Below are positions 12,480-23,800 of a stretch of DNA of 64,000 nt, piece after piece (position 1 is the stretch's first letter; every line of letters begins with the position of its first letter). Under the pieces are notes generated by a model. That model made no database searches. It was given only the letters and a program-made list of their open reading frames with translations, and was not told the DNA's origin. A program made the position numbers and the translations under genes. The stretch is from Podocnemis expansa (taxonomy: Eukaryota > Chordata > Testudines > Podocnemididae), in assembly GCA_007922195.1 (NCBI GenBank), contig ML682067.1:4925996-4989995 (forward strand). Reading direction: 5' to 3'.

Positions 12480-13560
12480 ACCAAATGCCATGTCTTTGGC
12501 TTGTTGAGTGACTACATAATGAGCTGTGAAAGTGTGGATGGTGGATCATGCAGCTACTCCACAAATGTCCTGAATCGGGCCTTGGGCCAAACAAGCTGCT
12601 GAAGAGGCCTGGGCTCTCACTGAGTGGGCTGTAGGCTTAGGAGCCAGCACTTTTGCTAAGTCATAGTAGGTCCTAATGCAAAAGGTGATCCATGAAGAAA
12701 TTCTGTGAGAAGAGACAGGAAGGCCTTTTACCCTTTCTGCCCCTGCCACAAAAAGATGTACCTTCTGAACAGATTAGTTCTCTCTACAGAGAAGGCTAAT
12801 GCCCTTCTGACATCTGCAGGAAATGCAGTCTACATTCCTGACTATTAGAATGGGACTTAGGGTAGAAGACTGGGAGGAAGATATCTTGGTTTATGTGAAA
12901 TTGGGTTGCCACTTTTGACAGACACACAGGGTAGAACAGAATAGAATAGAATAGAATCATAGGGTTGGAAGGGACCTCGTGAGATCATCGAGTGTAGGGG
13001 CAGAGTTAAACTTAATCCTTAAAATAGAGTATAATGGCTCCAACATGAGTGACTTGAGAAACCCTTCTGGATAAAGTGATGGTCACTAAAAACACCAGTT
13101 TCCAGAACTACTGTAGCAGGGAGCACAATGCCAAAGGCTCAAATGGGGGTCCTGTCAATTGTGAGAGAACACGATTAAGATCCCATGGCAGTACCAGTTG
13201 GTGAGGAGGAGGATACAGTCTGTCTCATCCCTTCAGAATTCACAACAACATTGCATTACCAAAACCAGAGCAACCTGCCACCTCTGGATGGAAAACTGAG
13301 ACTGCCACCAGGCGCACTTTAATTGATGACTGTGCTAAGGCCAGCTGTTTTAGGTGCAACAAATGGTCCAGCATTACGGGGACTGGAGACGATGGAGCTC
13401 CTTTGGGCAATCCATCCCAAGAACCTTTTCCATTTAACTGGATATAGAGCCTTTCTGGAGAACTTCCTATGCCTAAGAACACATTCTTTACTAGCTATGA
13501 GCAAGTAAGTTCTAAGGGATTTAACCATGGAGCCTCCTGGCCACGAGGCAAAGCCATCCA
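12480..13560 (-). pseudogene. DIRS B tyrosine recombinase
   Basis: C-terminal motifs are readable: AHSVRAQASSAAC carries the HxxR box, and about 20 residues later HTFTAHYVV carries the candidate nucleophile tyrosine. Between them the tryptophan seen in copies C and D is a TGA stop. The N-terminal part includes LDHLLHLKQLALAQSSIKV and RLVAVSVFHPE. A CR1 fragment at about 12,934-13,010 interrupts the domain. It is non-functional. Confidence 0.8.
12934..13010 (-). mobile_element. CR1 LINE 3' tail fragment
   Basis: A short (AGAAT)n array runs into ATCATAGGGTTGGAAGGGAC and CTCGTGAGATCATCGAG. This is the reverse complement of the familiar CR1 3' end with its microsatellite tail, so the LINE is on the minus strand with its 3' end at low coordinate. 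Only about 70 bases remain. It lies inside the recombinase remnant of DIRS B, so it arrived after B. Confidence 0.85.
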
Positions 13561-13579
13561 AAATTGGGGTGGAAAAGAA

Positions 13580-14440
13580 ACCCACGATGCTGTGTGATTA
13601 GATGTGGTACCAGTGGAAGGGTGATCAGATTGTCTACAGAAAGGTCAAGAGCAAGGTGTACCAATGCTGCCGAGGTCAGGCTGGGGCTATCACGATCACT
13701 GATGTTCTGTGTTGCTTGATCTTTCACCAGACTCTCATAATGAATGGGGTAGGTGAAAAAGCATAGAACAACTGACTGACTGGACCACAGGATGAGGCAT
13801 CTGTTACAAATCCCAGGCCATGCTTCTGAAAGGAGCAAAACTGAAGGTACTTTCTGTTGGACCTTGTTGCAAGCAAGTCTACCTGGGAAATACTCAACCT
13901 TTGGAAAATGGTGTTTAACACATCTACATGGATGGACCATTCATACGTGAGAAAGGATTTGCTGTGTTTGTCTGCCAGTGTGTTCTGAATTCCCAGCAAG
14001 TACAAGGCCTCCAGGTACATTGATCATGTGATGCAGAAGTCCCAAAGTTTGAAGGCTGCCTGACATAGGGGAGAGGAGTGATCTCCACCCTGACCATTTA
14101 TATAAAACATCTCTGTCAAGTTCTCTGTAAGGACTAATTTCACCTTGCCTTGCAGACGATCTTGGAAGGCCTGACAGGCTAGACATACTGCCTTCAATTC
14201 TCTCACATTGACCTGAAGTAGAAACGCTAATCAGAACCAAAAACCTTGTGTTTTTAATCGTCTCATGTGGACTCCGCAGCCCACTCAGGCATCTGTCATT
14301 AAACATACCAACGGCTGAAGAGACGAAAATAGGACTCCCATGCATAAATTGTTTGGCTTGCACCATGAAGTCAGTAATTCTAGCACTGGTGGAGGGGAGA
14401 AAACTATACTGCCTATATGCTACGGCAAGCTGACTGATAC
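13580..14440 (-). pseudogene. DIRS B RNase H and methyltransferase-like region
   Basis: From the 5' side, VLTENLTEMFYINGQGGDHS is the RNase H strand, then YLEALYLLGIQNTLADKHSK is the RNase H end motif (LxGxxNxxAD). It continues into DLLATRSNRKYLQFCSF and FYAFSPTPFI, matching the stretch of DIRS polyproteins after RNase H that resembles the family's degenerate methyltransferase domain. Frameshifts split it into at least three frames. Confidence 0.75.
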
Positions 14441-14449
14441 GCTGTGGCT

Positions 14450-15070
14450 AACCACCTCTGCAGGGGTCTGAGGGGCAGTCTTCAGTGCTGTACCCACAGC
14501 TGTCAATCGGGGGGGAGGGGCAAGAGGGGCAATTGCTCTTGGCCTCCCAGTTCTGCAGGCCCCATGCTGTCCTTTTACATGAGGAACAGCACAGGGCCCA
14601 CTCTACTGCCACCCCCGCCCCCCAGCTGCACTGTCCCCTGCCATGGTGCCTTCAATGCGAACCCAAAGGCAGCAGGGCAGGAGCGTAGAACCCAGCCTAC
14701 ACTTGGGGCTGGCCCTCCCCACTCCCAGTGCAGAACAGCTGGGCCAGGAGTAGGGCAGGCAGGCCCAGAGGCTGGGTTCCACTCTCCTGACCCTGCCCTG
14801 TGCTGGCCATTCTGCCCTGGAAGGTGGAAAAGTAGAGACCAGTCCCCAGGACAGCTTGCCCCACCCCTGGGCCAGCCCACCCCACTCCAGAGCCAGAGTG
14901 CCTGGCTCAGGGGAGGGGCAGGAGCATGGGGTCCAACCTCTGGGCCAGCCTGCCCTACCTCCCCCAGCACAAGGGGGGAGGGGGGGGAGTGCCCACAAGC
15001 CAATTGTCTGTGGGCCCCACACCCACCTAGGGATGGCTCTGGCTGTACCGCATATGTACATGACGTCACA
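14450..15070. repeat. GC-rich insert of unknown origin in DIRS B
   Basis: About 620 bases of strongly GC-rich sequence with many CCAGCC, GGGGCAG and GGCCCC motifs sits where the RT of DIRS B should be. Open frames of up to 222 codons occur on both strands, as expected when GC-rich DNA lacks stop codons, and none shows a known domain. It is probably an inserted repeat that replaced RT sequence. A similar GC-rich block occurs at 32,880-33,250. Confidence 0.55.
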
Positions 15071-15149
15071 TGGCCTAACAGCCTCAGTCAGTTCTGGGCT
15101 GTTCTGCGATGATACAGCCTCAGGTTCCCTATACTCTTCCACCTCTCCA

Positions 15150-17460
15150 GCTTCCAGGAGTTACTCATAAGACAGGTCACTGAAGAAGAAGAGGCATGAG
15201 AAAAGCTGGAAAAAATATCCCAATTTTATGGTGCATAGGACCCACTGATCTGAAGTGATTTGGGACCATGCACTGTGAAAGCGGGATAAGCAGTGCAAAA
15301 ATAACAGGGAACTGAATGCTATGCCACCCTCGGGTGTGTCTTCAAAAGTTGTTTGTTCCGCTGCCTCAGATGGCTGTAATTCCTGTTAGAGGGGGGATTT
15401 TGGGGCTTCTGCCTGTTGTTGTTTCTACCACCTTGGTGGTTTGTGTCCTGCTAGGATGAACCCTGGTAGAAATGAGAGCAGGGTTGTGATCTAAAGGATC
15501 TTCTTTGTGGCACTCACATGTGTTGCCCTAAGGACTTCAGGGTGGCTCAAGGGTTTCAGATCATACAATTTATCATCTGTCTGAAAGAAAAACAGGGCTG
15601 GACCCGCAAATGGCATTTTGCAGCTCATGAGAGAGTCTTGAAGCCTGGAACCAAGAGCTCTGTTTCATCATCACCCCAGACAATGTGGTTCTGGCAGCTG
15701 CATCAGCACTGTGTTACTCTGCCTGGAGTAAAGTCTCTGAGACTGCTTTTCCCTTCTTAACACATCCATCCAACTAGGTCTTTGAACTGGGGAGCAGTGC
15801 ATCTCCAAACTTCTCCACAGAGATCCAAGCACTGAAAACATATCTACTAATGACACCCTGTTGCTTTGATACCCTAAGTTGAAGCCCTCCAGTGGAATAA
15901 ACTTTCCTACCAAAGAGGTCCAACTTTTTGGTCCCTTTTGCTTTAGGGATGAGACTCGGTTGCCCCTGATGCTCCCTCTCACTAGTTTCTGCCACCACAA
16001 GTGATCCAAGAAATGAACATGTATAGACGTGTCCATGCCCTTTAGAGGGAAAGAAGTATTTCCTTTCTGTTCATTTGGCTGTTGGGGCCAGGGAGGTGGC
16101 TGTCTGCCACAAAGCCATGGTATTGTCTTTGATTGTCTTTATCAGGCTCTTCAAATGTTAAAATATCCATCAAAAGGTCCCCTATATCTCAGCAATCTCT
16201 CCTCTGCTTGGAGGCCCATGTTCCTAGTGACCCTGCACAGCAGTTCCTGGCGTGCCCTTTTGTCATCTGCAACTTGTGCAGGCTGGGCCCCCGCAACTGC
16301 CAAGTTTGGTGATAAGCATGATGACACTCTGATTCCTGGTTTCTATGTGCCTGATGAGTCCTGAACTGGCTCTTTATCCTCGGTACCAGGATCATGTGCA
16401 ATGTTGGCCCTGCTGCTGGGGTCTGAGCTCTATACCAACAAGTGGGACCTCACAAAGAGCCTGGTGGTAAGCCCAAGTTGTCCAAAATGTCCACTGAGAC
16501 AGTATCTGACACTGCAGGACCTACGGTATCACAAACGGCTGTGCCTCCTGTTCGCATTTCTTCCAGGGGTGTTAGTTTCTCCACAAGGCACATGACTCTC
16601 CTTGGAGTCCAATAAGAGTTCTTTGCTCCTTGAGGAACATGGGGAGGGGGCAGTGCCAATGTGGTGCCAGGGACTGGTTTTCACGGGAACCTTGACCTTG
16701 CCATCATGGCCAGCTTGCTCACGACAGTACCGTGGGTCTCCTCCGTACCAGATCATGTGATCTTGAGGGCAGCAGAGCCTTCTCTTCAATAAGGTCTCTG
16801 GTTGTCTTGAATGTCTCTGGAGTGGAGGGAAGTTGAATATGCTCCTCCTCCTCTCCCTCGCAGGGAGACCCCTGGTGCTGGAGTTGATGAGGCTCTTCTC
16901 TGGCCTGGAATCAATGGTACCAAAGTCAAAGGCTGAGGACTTGGTTCTCGGCATGGGAAGCACCCTAGTAGCTTCCTCAGGCTGGATGCTGGTGTTGGGG
17001 AGTGCTCTCCGTCTTTGCTCCCCTTCCATGACTCCAGGGAATGGGAGTGGTGCTGTTTTTCAGCATGTGTTGAGCCCCTTGATGCAGGGGACCAGTGCTG
17101 AGGCTCTTTCTACACTGGGGAGGCCTGTCAGAATCAAAAAAACCTTGGCACCATCTCCTTTCTTTGTGCAGACTCCTTTGTAGAGGCCAGAGCACTTCTT
17201 ACTGTTGCCAATGAGCCTGCCTTCTGGTCTGCAGGTTGAAGGGGGCCTCCATAAGCAGGAACTTTAAGTGCTAACTGCATTCCTTTTGAGTTCTAACCTT
17301 TAAACCTTTGCAAATCTTACACTTGTCTTTTAAATGAGACTCCCTGGTGCACCACAGGCAGGCCAAGTTCAAAACATCCGTTGGCATAGGCTTCAAACAT
17401 GATCCACAGGGCTTAAAGCCAGGCATAAGCAGTACCCAGGGAGCAGAGAAGGCTAGCAAT
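15150..17460 (-). pseudogene. DIRS B gag-like protein with N-terminal zinc finger
   Basis: The 5'-most frame (17,459-17,271) reads CGSCLKPMPTDVLNLACLWC then RESHLKDKCKICKGL. This is a Cys/His cluster of the form C-x2-C...C-x2-C-x5-H-x4-C-x2-C, matching the gag start in DIRS C and E. The remainder, toward 15,150, is Pro/Ser/Arg-rich and broken by stops; near its C-terminus it keeps a KPFSFRQMINCMI stretch corresponding to the EDLPFNKDKLFSEKT region of C. The protein probably packages element RNA. Confidence 0.75.
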
Positions 17461-17559
17461 CTGATACGTAAGATACTTAACCTACTAGATGAATTACCTA
17501 CAACAAACTAAGTGAACTATACAAACTATTTACAGATACTTAAAAAAACAGACATGAGG

Positions 17560-17790
17560 GAATGGCTTGTTAGGCAAGAGGAGCACAGTTCCAGTGATCC
17601 TCATGGGTGGTAAGAAGGAAATGAGGAGGCACAGGGTCAGCAGGTCCCTGTATAGAGTGCCACAGTGGCACAACTGAAGGCAGCACTAGGGCTGAGCCAG
17701 TGGGTACTTCTGATGGGAAATGTTCTCATGAACTATGCACACCGTGTGCACACAGCTACTCAGAATCAACAGGAGCAAGCACTTCAAGAC
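17560..17790 (-). repeat. DIRS B 5' terminal region
   Basis: This segment runs from GAGGAGCACAGTTCCAGTGA to AGGAGCAAGCACTTCAAG. In reverse complement its outer 50 bases resemble the 3' end of B (GTGCTTGCTCCTGTT against GTATTGCTCATGTTC, then shared GTGTGCACA). It lies just 5' of the gag zinc-finger frame and would contain the promoter side of the element. The outer boundary is accurate to a few bases. Confidence 0.7.
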
Positions 17791-20162
17791 TTATTGTTGT
17801 ATGTGTCACTATTTTTGTGCTGTCACAAAGACGCTGAGTAGTCAAACTTACAATGGGTCTTCAAGCATTGTTTTCTTTTGGAATCAAACCTTTCTCCTTT
17901 GTGTTGCATATGAATCAATTCTTTGGCACCCAAGAGTAGAAGAGAGTATTTTCTGTCATAACAGATTCGCATAAGAGAGATAGGAAATGGGGGTGGCAGG
18001 CAGAAGTGAAATGGCTGACCTCCAAAATTCTCTCATTTGTAGTGTTATACTCTTAAACCCACTGAAAGTGGTACAGGCAATTGCCAAAGGAAAAAGGGAA
18101 GGTGAAATGTTGCTGATGGTATGAAAGGAGATAGCAGCTCTGGACCTCAACCATTCTGTCAACACTGGCGCTTTGAGGTGGGAGGTTGTGAAGTGAAGAC
18201 TGTGCAGTGCATGGTCTTCTCCTCTGAAACCTTTTTCTCATGCATTGAAGTTAATATGGCCTCTGAGAACTGGGCGGGGCAGGATCTCTGTGCTGTCCAG
18301 GATTTACTAAACTTTCTTTTTAGGGGACATGTAGAAATGGGAAGTGGTCCTGGAGTCCTTCGATGTGCACAGAGACTCACCCATGCTGTCAATAAACAGA
18401 TTAGTGTCATCAAAAGGAAAGTCTTCAACTTGTATTCTGAACTTCCTTTGGAAACCCTGAGAGCTGAAATCAGGAGGCCTTCCTCAAAACTACTGCCACA
18501 GGCCTGCAGAGATGATCTGTGCAGCAGCTAGCCTTATGAATAATTGCCTGTAATTGCTATTTCTGTTCTTCTGGTAGATGATTCATCAAGGAGTTCAGTT
18601 TGGTATATACTGTATGGCTGTACTTTGCCATTAATGTCTGGTATTTGGTAATTATGAATTGTAAAGCAGCTCATGAATTTCTAACAAACTGGTCAAGGTC
18701 CTTATGATCTTCATCATGGGGTTCAGACTTAGTGTTGTACTACCTTGCACATTCCTTAACTGTCTTGACCATCAAGGAGTTAAGAGAGGGATGAGAAAAT
18801 AAAAATTGTGACTTTAGAAGGGACATACTATTTTTTGTCCACTCTCTTCCACAAAAACCAAATGGAGGCCATGCTGTGCCAGATAGTCTTCATATGATCC
18901 AGGACGGCCTCAACAGGCAGGGTGATGCAGGCAGATGAAGCTGTATGAATATCAAGTAGCTTATGATGCGACTCCAGCCCCCTCAAGAGGAATCTGGAAA
19001 GTATCTGCCACCCTCTTGGTCAAGTTCTAGAGCTACTTAAAGTCAGCCAGGCATGGGTGAACTAGCCATCTGGCAGTTTTAGTAAATGCCAGAGGGGATA
19101 GCACACTCAAGAGTTGGTAGGCCACATGAACAATTAAAGTATTAAAGGCAGGGAAAGGCTCAGCCTTTCCAAGCCACCACTGACAGTGGTATACTGAAGC
19201 ACCCTGGGCACCAGCTGGGGGGGGGGGGACACAGGCCAGCCCTACACAAAGCACAGGAGGCAGGAGGCTCTGAGTGGTGCAGAGCCTTCTGCACATACTG
19301 AAGGGCTGGCCTGGCACACCATCCCCAAAAGGTGGGGGGAGCGGGGTAGCAGAGAGCCCAGAGTGTGAACTTGGGTAAGCAGGGCCAACTTCTAGTTTCA
19401 GTCCATCACTGCAGCCAGGAATGGTGTAAGTAGCATGACAGCTTCATTTGGGGATGAAAAAGAGATACTGGCTGTCAGAGGATCTCTTCATCAGCCCTAG
19501 ATATGCTTCCTCAAAGGTTTCTTTCTGAGGCTCTGGACTCTTGAAGACGGAGAGTGATGGAAGCTGTCAATATTCCTGAGATACACAATGCTTGAGTTTG
19601 ATTTCCCTGTTTTCTTTCTGGCTCTAGATTATGCCAGACAGAAGCTGCACTTCTGGGAACTATGATATTCTCTGAATGCACTGGAGATGCCCCTCATGCA
19701 TTGGGATTACCTCCTGGCACAACAGGCAGTGTTTGAAACTGGAAGAACCAGCCATGAACTCCCAATAAAGTAAAAATTTCTAAGAGGAGAGAAACTACCT
19801 AACAACTATACACAACTTTTTAAAAATAATATTTTGTTCTAACTTGTAGCTAAAACTACTATTAACTATTACTACAAACACCTACAAGATAAGAAACCAT
19901 CTATTATAAGAGCTAAGGGGACACAGTCAAGAAAAAACATGAACCACTGCTAAGGATCTTTTTCAAGCTGAGGCCGTAGAGCAGGAACTGAGGGCAATTT
20001 CCCTGTGCGGTGCTATATATAACAACTGATCAAAGCTTGAGACTAAACAACATGCATGGGTTGAACTGATGCTGCTATGAGAAATCTCTGATCAAAAATG
20101 CAGTGAAAACAAGTGCACCTTGAATGGAACATCCATAAGTACACTACCTGCAGAAGAAACAC
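17791..20162 (-). mobile_element. DIRS A, 5' part with gag remnant
   Basis: This continues DIRS A beyond the B insertion. Reading on the minus strand, a gag C-terminal motif VEDFPFDDTNLF lies near 18,400-18,430, and LFSHPSLNSLMV lies near 18,770-18,800, matching the same motif in DIRS F (near 36,735). The end at about 20,162 (ACACTACCTGCAGAAGAAAC) resembles other DIRS 5' ends. The first 200-300 bases after B are not clearly assignable. A GC-rich patch with a run of G at 19,205 interrupts gag. Confidence 0.65.
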
Positions 20163-21189
20163 ACACCAGTAGCAGACGCAGTGATACAAAAGGCTTTAAA
20201 TGAAGAATATGATTGCCTTAACAAAGATGTCCTACATTAGAACATAGTAACATGCCACGTATTCACAATTAAAACACACCAGTCAAAAGGCATGAGAACT
20301 CTGATAACAGAACTTCATCCTCTGAAATTAATGCTACTCTAAGGTCATGTGTAGATCAAGCTCTTTTACGTTCAAAATTATTTGACCTGCATTACTTTCA
20401 ATAATGATTAATTTTAGATAATAAGTTTACCTAGGGATCTCAAAATTGTACTGGTATCTATGTTTTCTAGGGGCAGAAATATTTCCAGAAATTAATTCAT
20501 TTACTACTTTCGGCCATTACTCAGGAAAGGATTCCTCTTCAGGAAAGGCACAGCCATTTACTTGAACTCTTTGATGCTTAAGTGCTGACTTAACTGAGAC
20601 CTTAAATTTTAAACTAAGAAAAATATCTTTCTGTAAATGAAAGTAGTGTAAAGTAATATTTATAATTGAACTATTATATATAATAAGTTTATTATGCATT
20701 TTACATAGCAAACATTTTCTTCTGTTACCTGTTCATTTCTTGTATTGTATCATTCTTTTTCATTTGATAAATATCTGTCATATAAGCTACATTACTTAAA
20801 CATCAAGTCACTGAAAACTGTGACAAAGTATTACGATTAAGATTTTCAAAGCAGTCCAGCGGATTTACCCACCTATTTTCCTTTCATTTGCCCACAAAAA
20901 CATGTGAGAAACAGGCGAAACTCAATTTGATAATCAGATTTATCTGAATAAAATATCATTGCATCCAAACACAAAACTCTTGTCTAAACTGATCAGTAAA
21001 ATCACATTATAAGCCAACTCTCATACAAGTACACTGGCATGGCTTTCTAGGTATGGTATTTCTAAACAAGGTTATGCAAATTTTTATTTTTAAAAGGTTT
21101 TATTAACTCATTGACAGAACCCAAAAAAGCTACCAACCTAAATGAACAAAATGTGAGACTCTTTTTGTCAATTTGCAAAAGAAAATGAA
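20163..21189. other. Intronic AT-rich DNA, no feature
   Basis: This lies between the 5' end of DIRS A and the 3' end of DIRS C. It is AT-rich intron sequence with no recognised exon or repeat. Confidence 0.5.
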
Positions 21190-21566
21190 GGTTACTCACC
21201 TTGGTGCAGTAGCCGGAGTTCTTCAAGATGCGTGTCCCCAACATGCTCCATTACAAGTGTGTGTGTGTCGCCCCGCACCTACGCTTGGAGATTTTTGCAG
21301 CAGTATCCCTGCGGGGGGAGGGGTGTGCCCCAGAGCGAGGCAGAGTTTTCGCACCACTGGTGACGCGCGCGCCTCCCCCCCTCCTCAGTTCCCTATCCAC
21401 CATGGAGACTGTAAGGTAGGTAGTGTACTCCGAAGTGGAGGAGAGGAGGGAGGGTAGTGGAACATGTCGGGGACACGCATCTGGAAGAACTCCGGCTACT
21501 ACACCGAGGTGTGTAACCTTCATTTCTTCTTCGATCAGTGTCCCCGACTGCTCCACTACAAGCCAG
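21190..21566 (-). repeat. DIRS C 3' inverted terminal repeat plus internal complementary region
   Basis: The outer 48 bases (starting GGTTACTCACCTTGG) recur inverted at 21,468-21,520 (GACACGCATCTGGAAGAAC... to GTGTGTAACC). Immediately after, at 21,521-21,566, TTCTTCGATCAGTGTCCCCG and CTGCTCCACTACAAG match the reverse complement of the element's 5' end (TTCTTTGAGCAGTGTCCCC). The middle, 21,240-21,420, is the inverted partner of 26,820-26,960. This is a textbook DIRS internal complementary region. Confidence 0.9.
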
Positions 21567-21569
21567 TGT

Positions 21570-22560
21570 TTAGCAGTTTCCAGCCGAGGTGGAGGCATCT
21601 TTGGAGGCCTGTGGATGTGATGTTCCCAATACTGCCAGGCCAACTGAGGTGTCAGCTCTGGAGAGTTGACCTATGGCACAATGTTTTACAAAAGTATCTG
21701 ATAAGGACCATGTAGCTGCTTGGCAGATATGTAGGAGTGGAACATTGCTAAGGAATTCCATGGAAGTGGCCAGCAATCTGGTGTAGTGTGCTCGAATGGT
21801 TTCTGGTGGGTCAATGCCTAACAGTGTATAGGTCGTTCTTATGCATGATGAAATCCACTTTGATAGCCTCTGTTTCGAAATCGGATCTCCCAAAGAGCAT
21901 TCAGTGGTGGAGACAAAAGAGTCTGGAAGTCTTTCTAAAGTTCTTTGTCCTTTGGAGATAAAAGATCAGTGAATGCCTCACATCTAGGGTATGTAGAACT
22001 GGCTGCTGAGGCGTGGAGTGAGGTTTCAGGTAGAACGTTGGTAGATGTATCATTTGAGTCAGGTGGAGTGAGGATGTGATTTTTGGCAGAAATTTGAGAT
22101 GAGGGTGAAGGGATACTTTGTCCTTACAGAACACAGTGTAAGATGGACATGCCATTAAAGCTGCTAGCTCTCCCAACCTTCTTGCTGATGTAATCGCCAC
22201 AAGAAAAGCGACCTTCATGGACAAGTGCAAGAGAGAAGTCGTTGCTAGCGGCTCAAAGGGTGGTCTCGTGAGGACTCACAAAACCAGACAAGTCCCATGG
22301 GTCGAGAGGTGGACAGCCTTCTGGGTATAAGTTCTGTAGTCCGGATAGGAACCACTTCACTGTTGGGTGAGCGAATATGGAGAAATCATGGATAGACATA
22401 TGGAAAGTGGAAATAGCTGCTAAGTGAACCCTGACAGTGCTAAGTGATATGCTTCTTTCTTTCAGGTGCAACAGGTATTCTAGTATGTCAGGAAGAGGAG
22501 CGTCAGCTGGACTGATGGATCTTTGGGAGCACCAAATGGAGAAACGTCGCCATTTTTGCA
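21570..22560 (-). pseudogene. DIRS C tyrosine recombinase
   Basis: This would catalyse integration of circular element DNA. Visible from N to C: YLLHLKERSISLSTVRVHL, FAHPTVKWFLSGL, then VAFLVAITSARRLGEL with the first catalytic arginine, then AHYTRLLATSMEF with the HxxR box, then ATWSLSDTFVKHCAI, where the expected nucleophile tyrosine is a cysteine. Two frames are needed, with a stop or frameshift near 21,900 and another near 22,240. It is non-functional. Confidence 0.88.
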
Positions 22561-22589
22561 GGTAAGTTCATCTTGTTGCTGGTTTTCTG

Positions 22590-23020
22590 CTGTTTATTAG
22601 AAGATGTTTAACTTTCTCAGAGCATTTGTTTTCCAAGTGGTCGAACCATCTAGGTACCAAGTCGTGAGGTGGAGTCTGTGAAGGTAAGTATGGAGTGTCT
22701 TTCTTTTGTTCTGTGATAGCAGGGTTGGGGTGGTGGGGCGGGTGATTGGTGGTTCCTTGGACATTTGGAGCAGGTAAGTATACCATGGCTGACGGGAACA
22801 AGCAGGGGCTATCATTATTACCCTGGCTTTGTCGTGGCAGATCTTCCATAGCACCTTGGTTATCAAGGGTATTGAGGGAAAGGCATAGAGGAGTGATTGA
22901 CTCCTGTCTACTAGTAATGCATCTCCCTGGGATTGGTGACCTACTCCACCTCTGGAACAGAATTTTTGACATTTCTTGTTTGTTGCAGACGCAAAAAGGT
23001 CTAAGGCAGGCATTCCTCAT
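22590..23020 (-). pseudogene. DIRS C methyltransferase-like region
   Basis: The frame reads LDLFASATNKKCQKFCSRGG, SLLYAFPSIPLITKVLWKI and RVIMIAPACSRQPWYTYLL. The same DLFA...N, FPP.PLI and IAPAWPRQ.W landmarks occur in DIRS D and E. Many DIRS polyproteins carry a DAM-like methyltransferase domain between RNase H and recombinase, and I assign this stretch to that position by inference. No DPPY-type catalytic motif is evident, so activity is doubtful even in the ancestor. Confidence 0.6.
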
Positions 23021-23800
23021 TGTTGAAATATGCTCTGGAGGATGTCGTCCCGTAGCTCCCACTCGTGTGGATCTGTGAACTTCCTGCTCAGTGTATTGGC
23101 TATAGTATTTTGCCTGCCCAGTAAGTATATAGCTGATATATGGACATGGTTTGTAATACACCACTCCCAGAGTTTCATCACTTCTATGCATAACAATGGG
23201 GAATGCATTCCTCCCTGATGATTGATGTAATGCATACAGGCAATGTTCTCTGTGCGGATCTTTATTGTGTGGCCTGATATACTGGAAAGGAAATGACAAC
23301 ATACATAACGGACTGCTCTCAGTTCTAGGAGATTAATGTGTAATGATTTCTCTTGGACCAACCATCAGCCCTGGGCAGTTTGGTGCATAAGGTGTGCACC
23401 TCAACCAATAAGGGAGGCGTCTGTGGTGATGAGAAGTGAGGGTCTTTGTATCTCGAATGTGATGCCTTGGCCTAAGTTGATGTTGCTTGTCCACAAGGTT
23501 AGTGATTGCTTGACGAGTGGCGGGATGGCAAGAGGGAGTGTGGGAAGACAAGCGTGGCTCCGACACTGCCTGATAAACCAGAGTTTAAGAGGCCTCATGC
23601 GGAGTCTTGCGTGGTGGACCAGGTATGTAGTAGCCACCGTATGTCCAAGCATCTGCATACATTTGTGTGGGGTTACTGTTATGGAAGTTTGAAGTTCGAG
23701 TGCTAATTGTCTTATAGCGAGGTGAGGTTGTGTTGATACGGGCACCAATAAAATGCAACTCCTGCACCGGCTGCAGGCAGGATTTTTCATAGTTGATGGC
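23010..23800 (-). pseudogene. DIRS C RNase H
   Basis: Domain landmarks on the minus strand are LLITTDASLIG (first acidic strand, near 23,410), NLLELRAVRYVC (helix with acidic residue), IKIRTENIACMHYINHQGG (DN strand changed to EN) and HISAIYLLGRQNTIANTLSR (C-terminal LxGxxNxxAD-like motif, with the final D changed to N). It would degrade RNA in RNA:DNA hybrids. It is split over two frames. Confidence 0.82.

Larger units (their letters stand above)
12081..17790 (-). mobile_element. DIRS element B, both ends present
   Basis: A 5.7-kb minus-strand DIRS copy nested in DIRS A. The 3' end is at low coordinate and starts GGTTACTTATCTGTAAC. The 5' end, near GAGCAAGCACTTCAAG at about 17,775-17,790, reads in reverse complement as a diverged copy of the left end, giving the family's inverted terminal repeats. 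An internal complementary region lies at about 12,321-12,413. The order is recombinase, methyltransferase-like/RNase H, a GC-rich insert where RT is expected, and gag with an N-terminal zinc finger. No frame is intact. Confidence 0.88.

Noticed and set aside
14444..15112. A 222-codon plus-strand open frame and overlapping minus-strand frames up to 179 codons
   Set aside because: The sequence is very GC-rich, which makes stop codons rare in all frames. The translations are Pro/Gly/Ser-rich with no domain, and the block sits inside a dead DIRS element.
22568..23302. A 244-codon minus-strand frame in DIRS C considered as a separate gene
   Set aside because: It overlaps the better-matching RNase H and methyltransferase-like frames; it is a mix of true and shifted reading of the same polyprotein.
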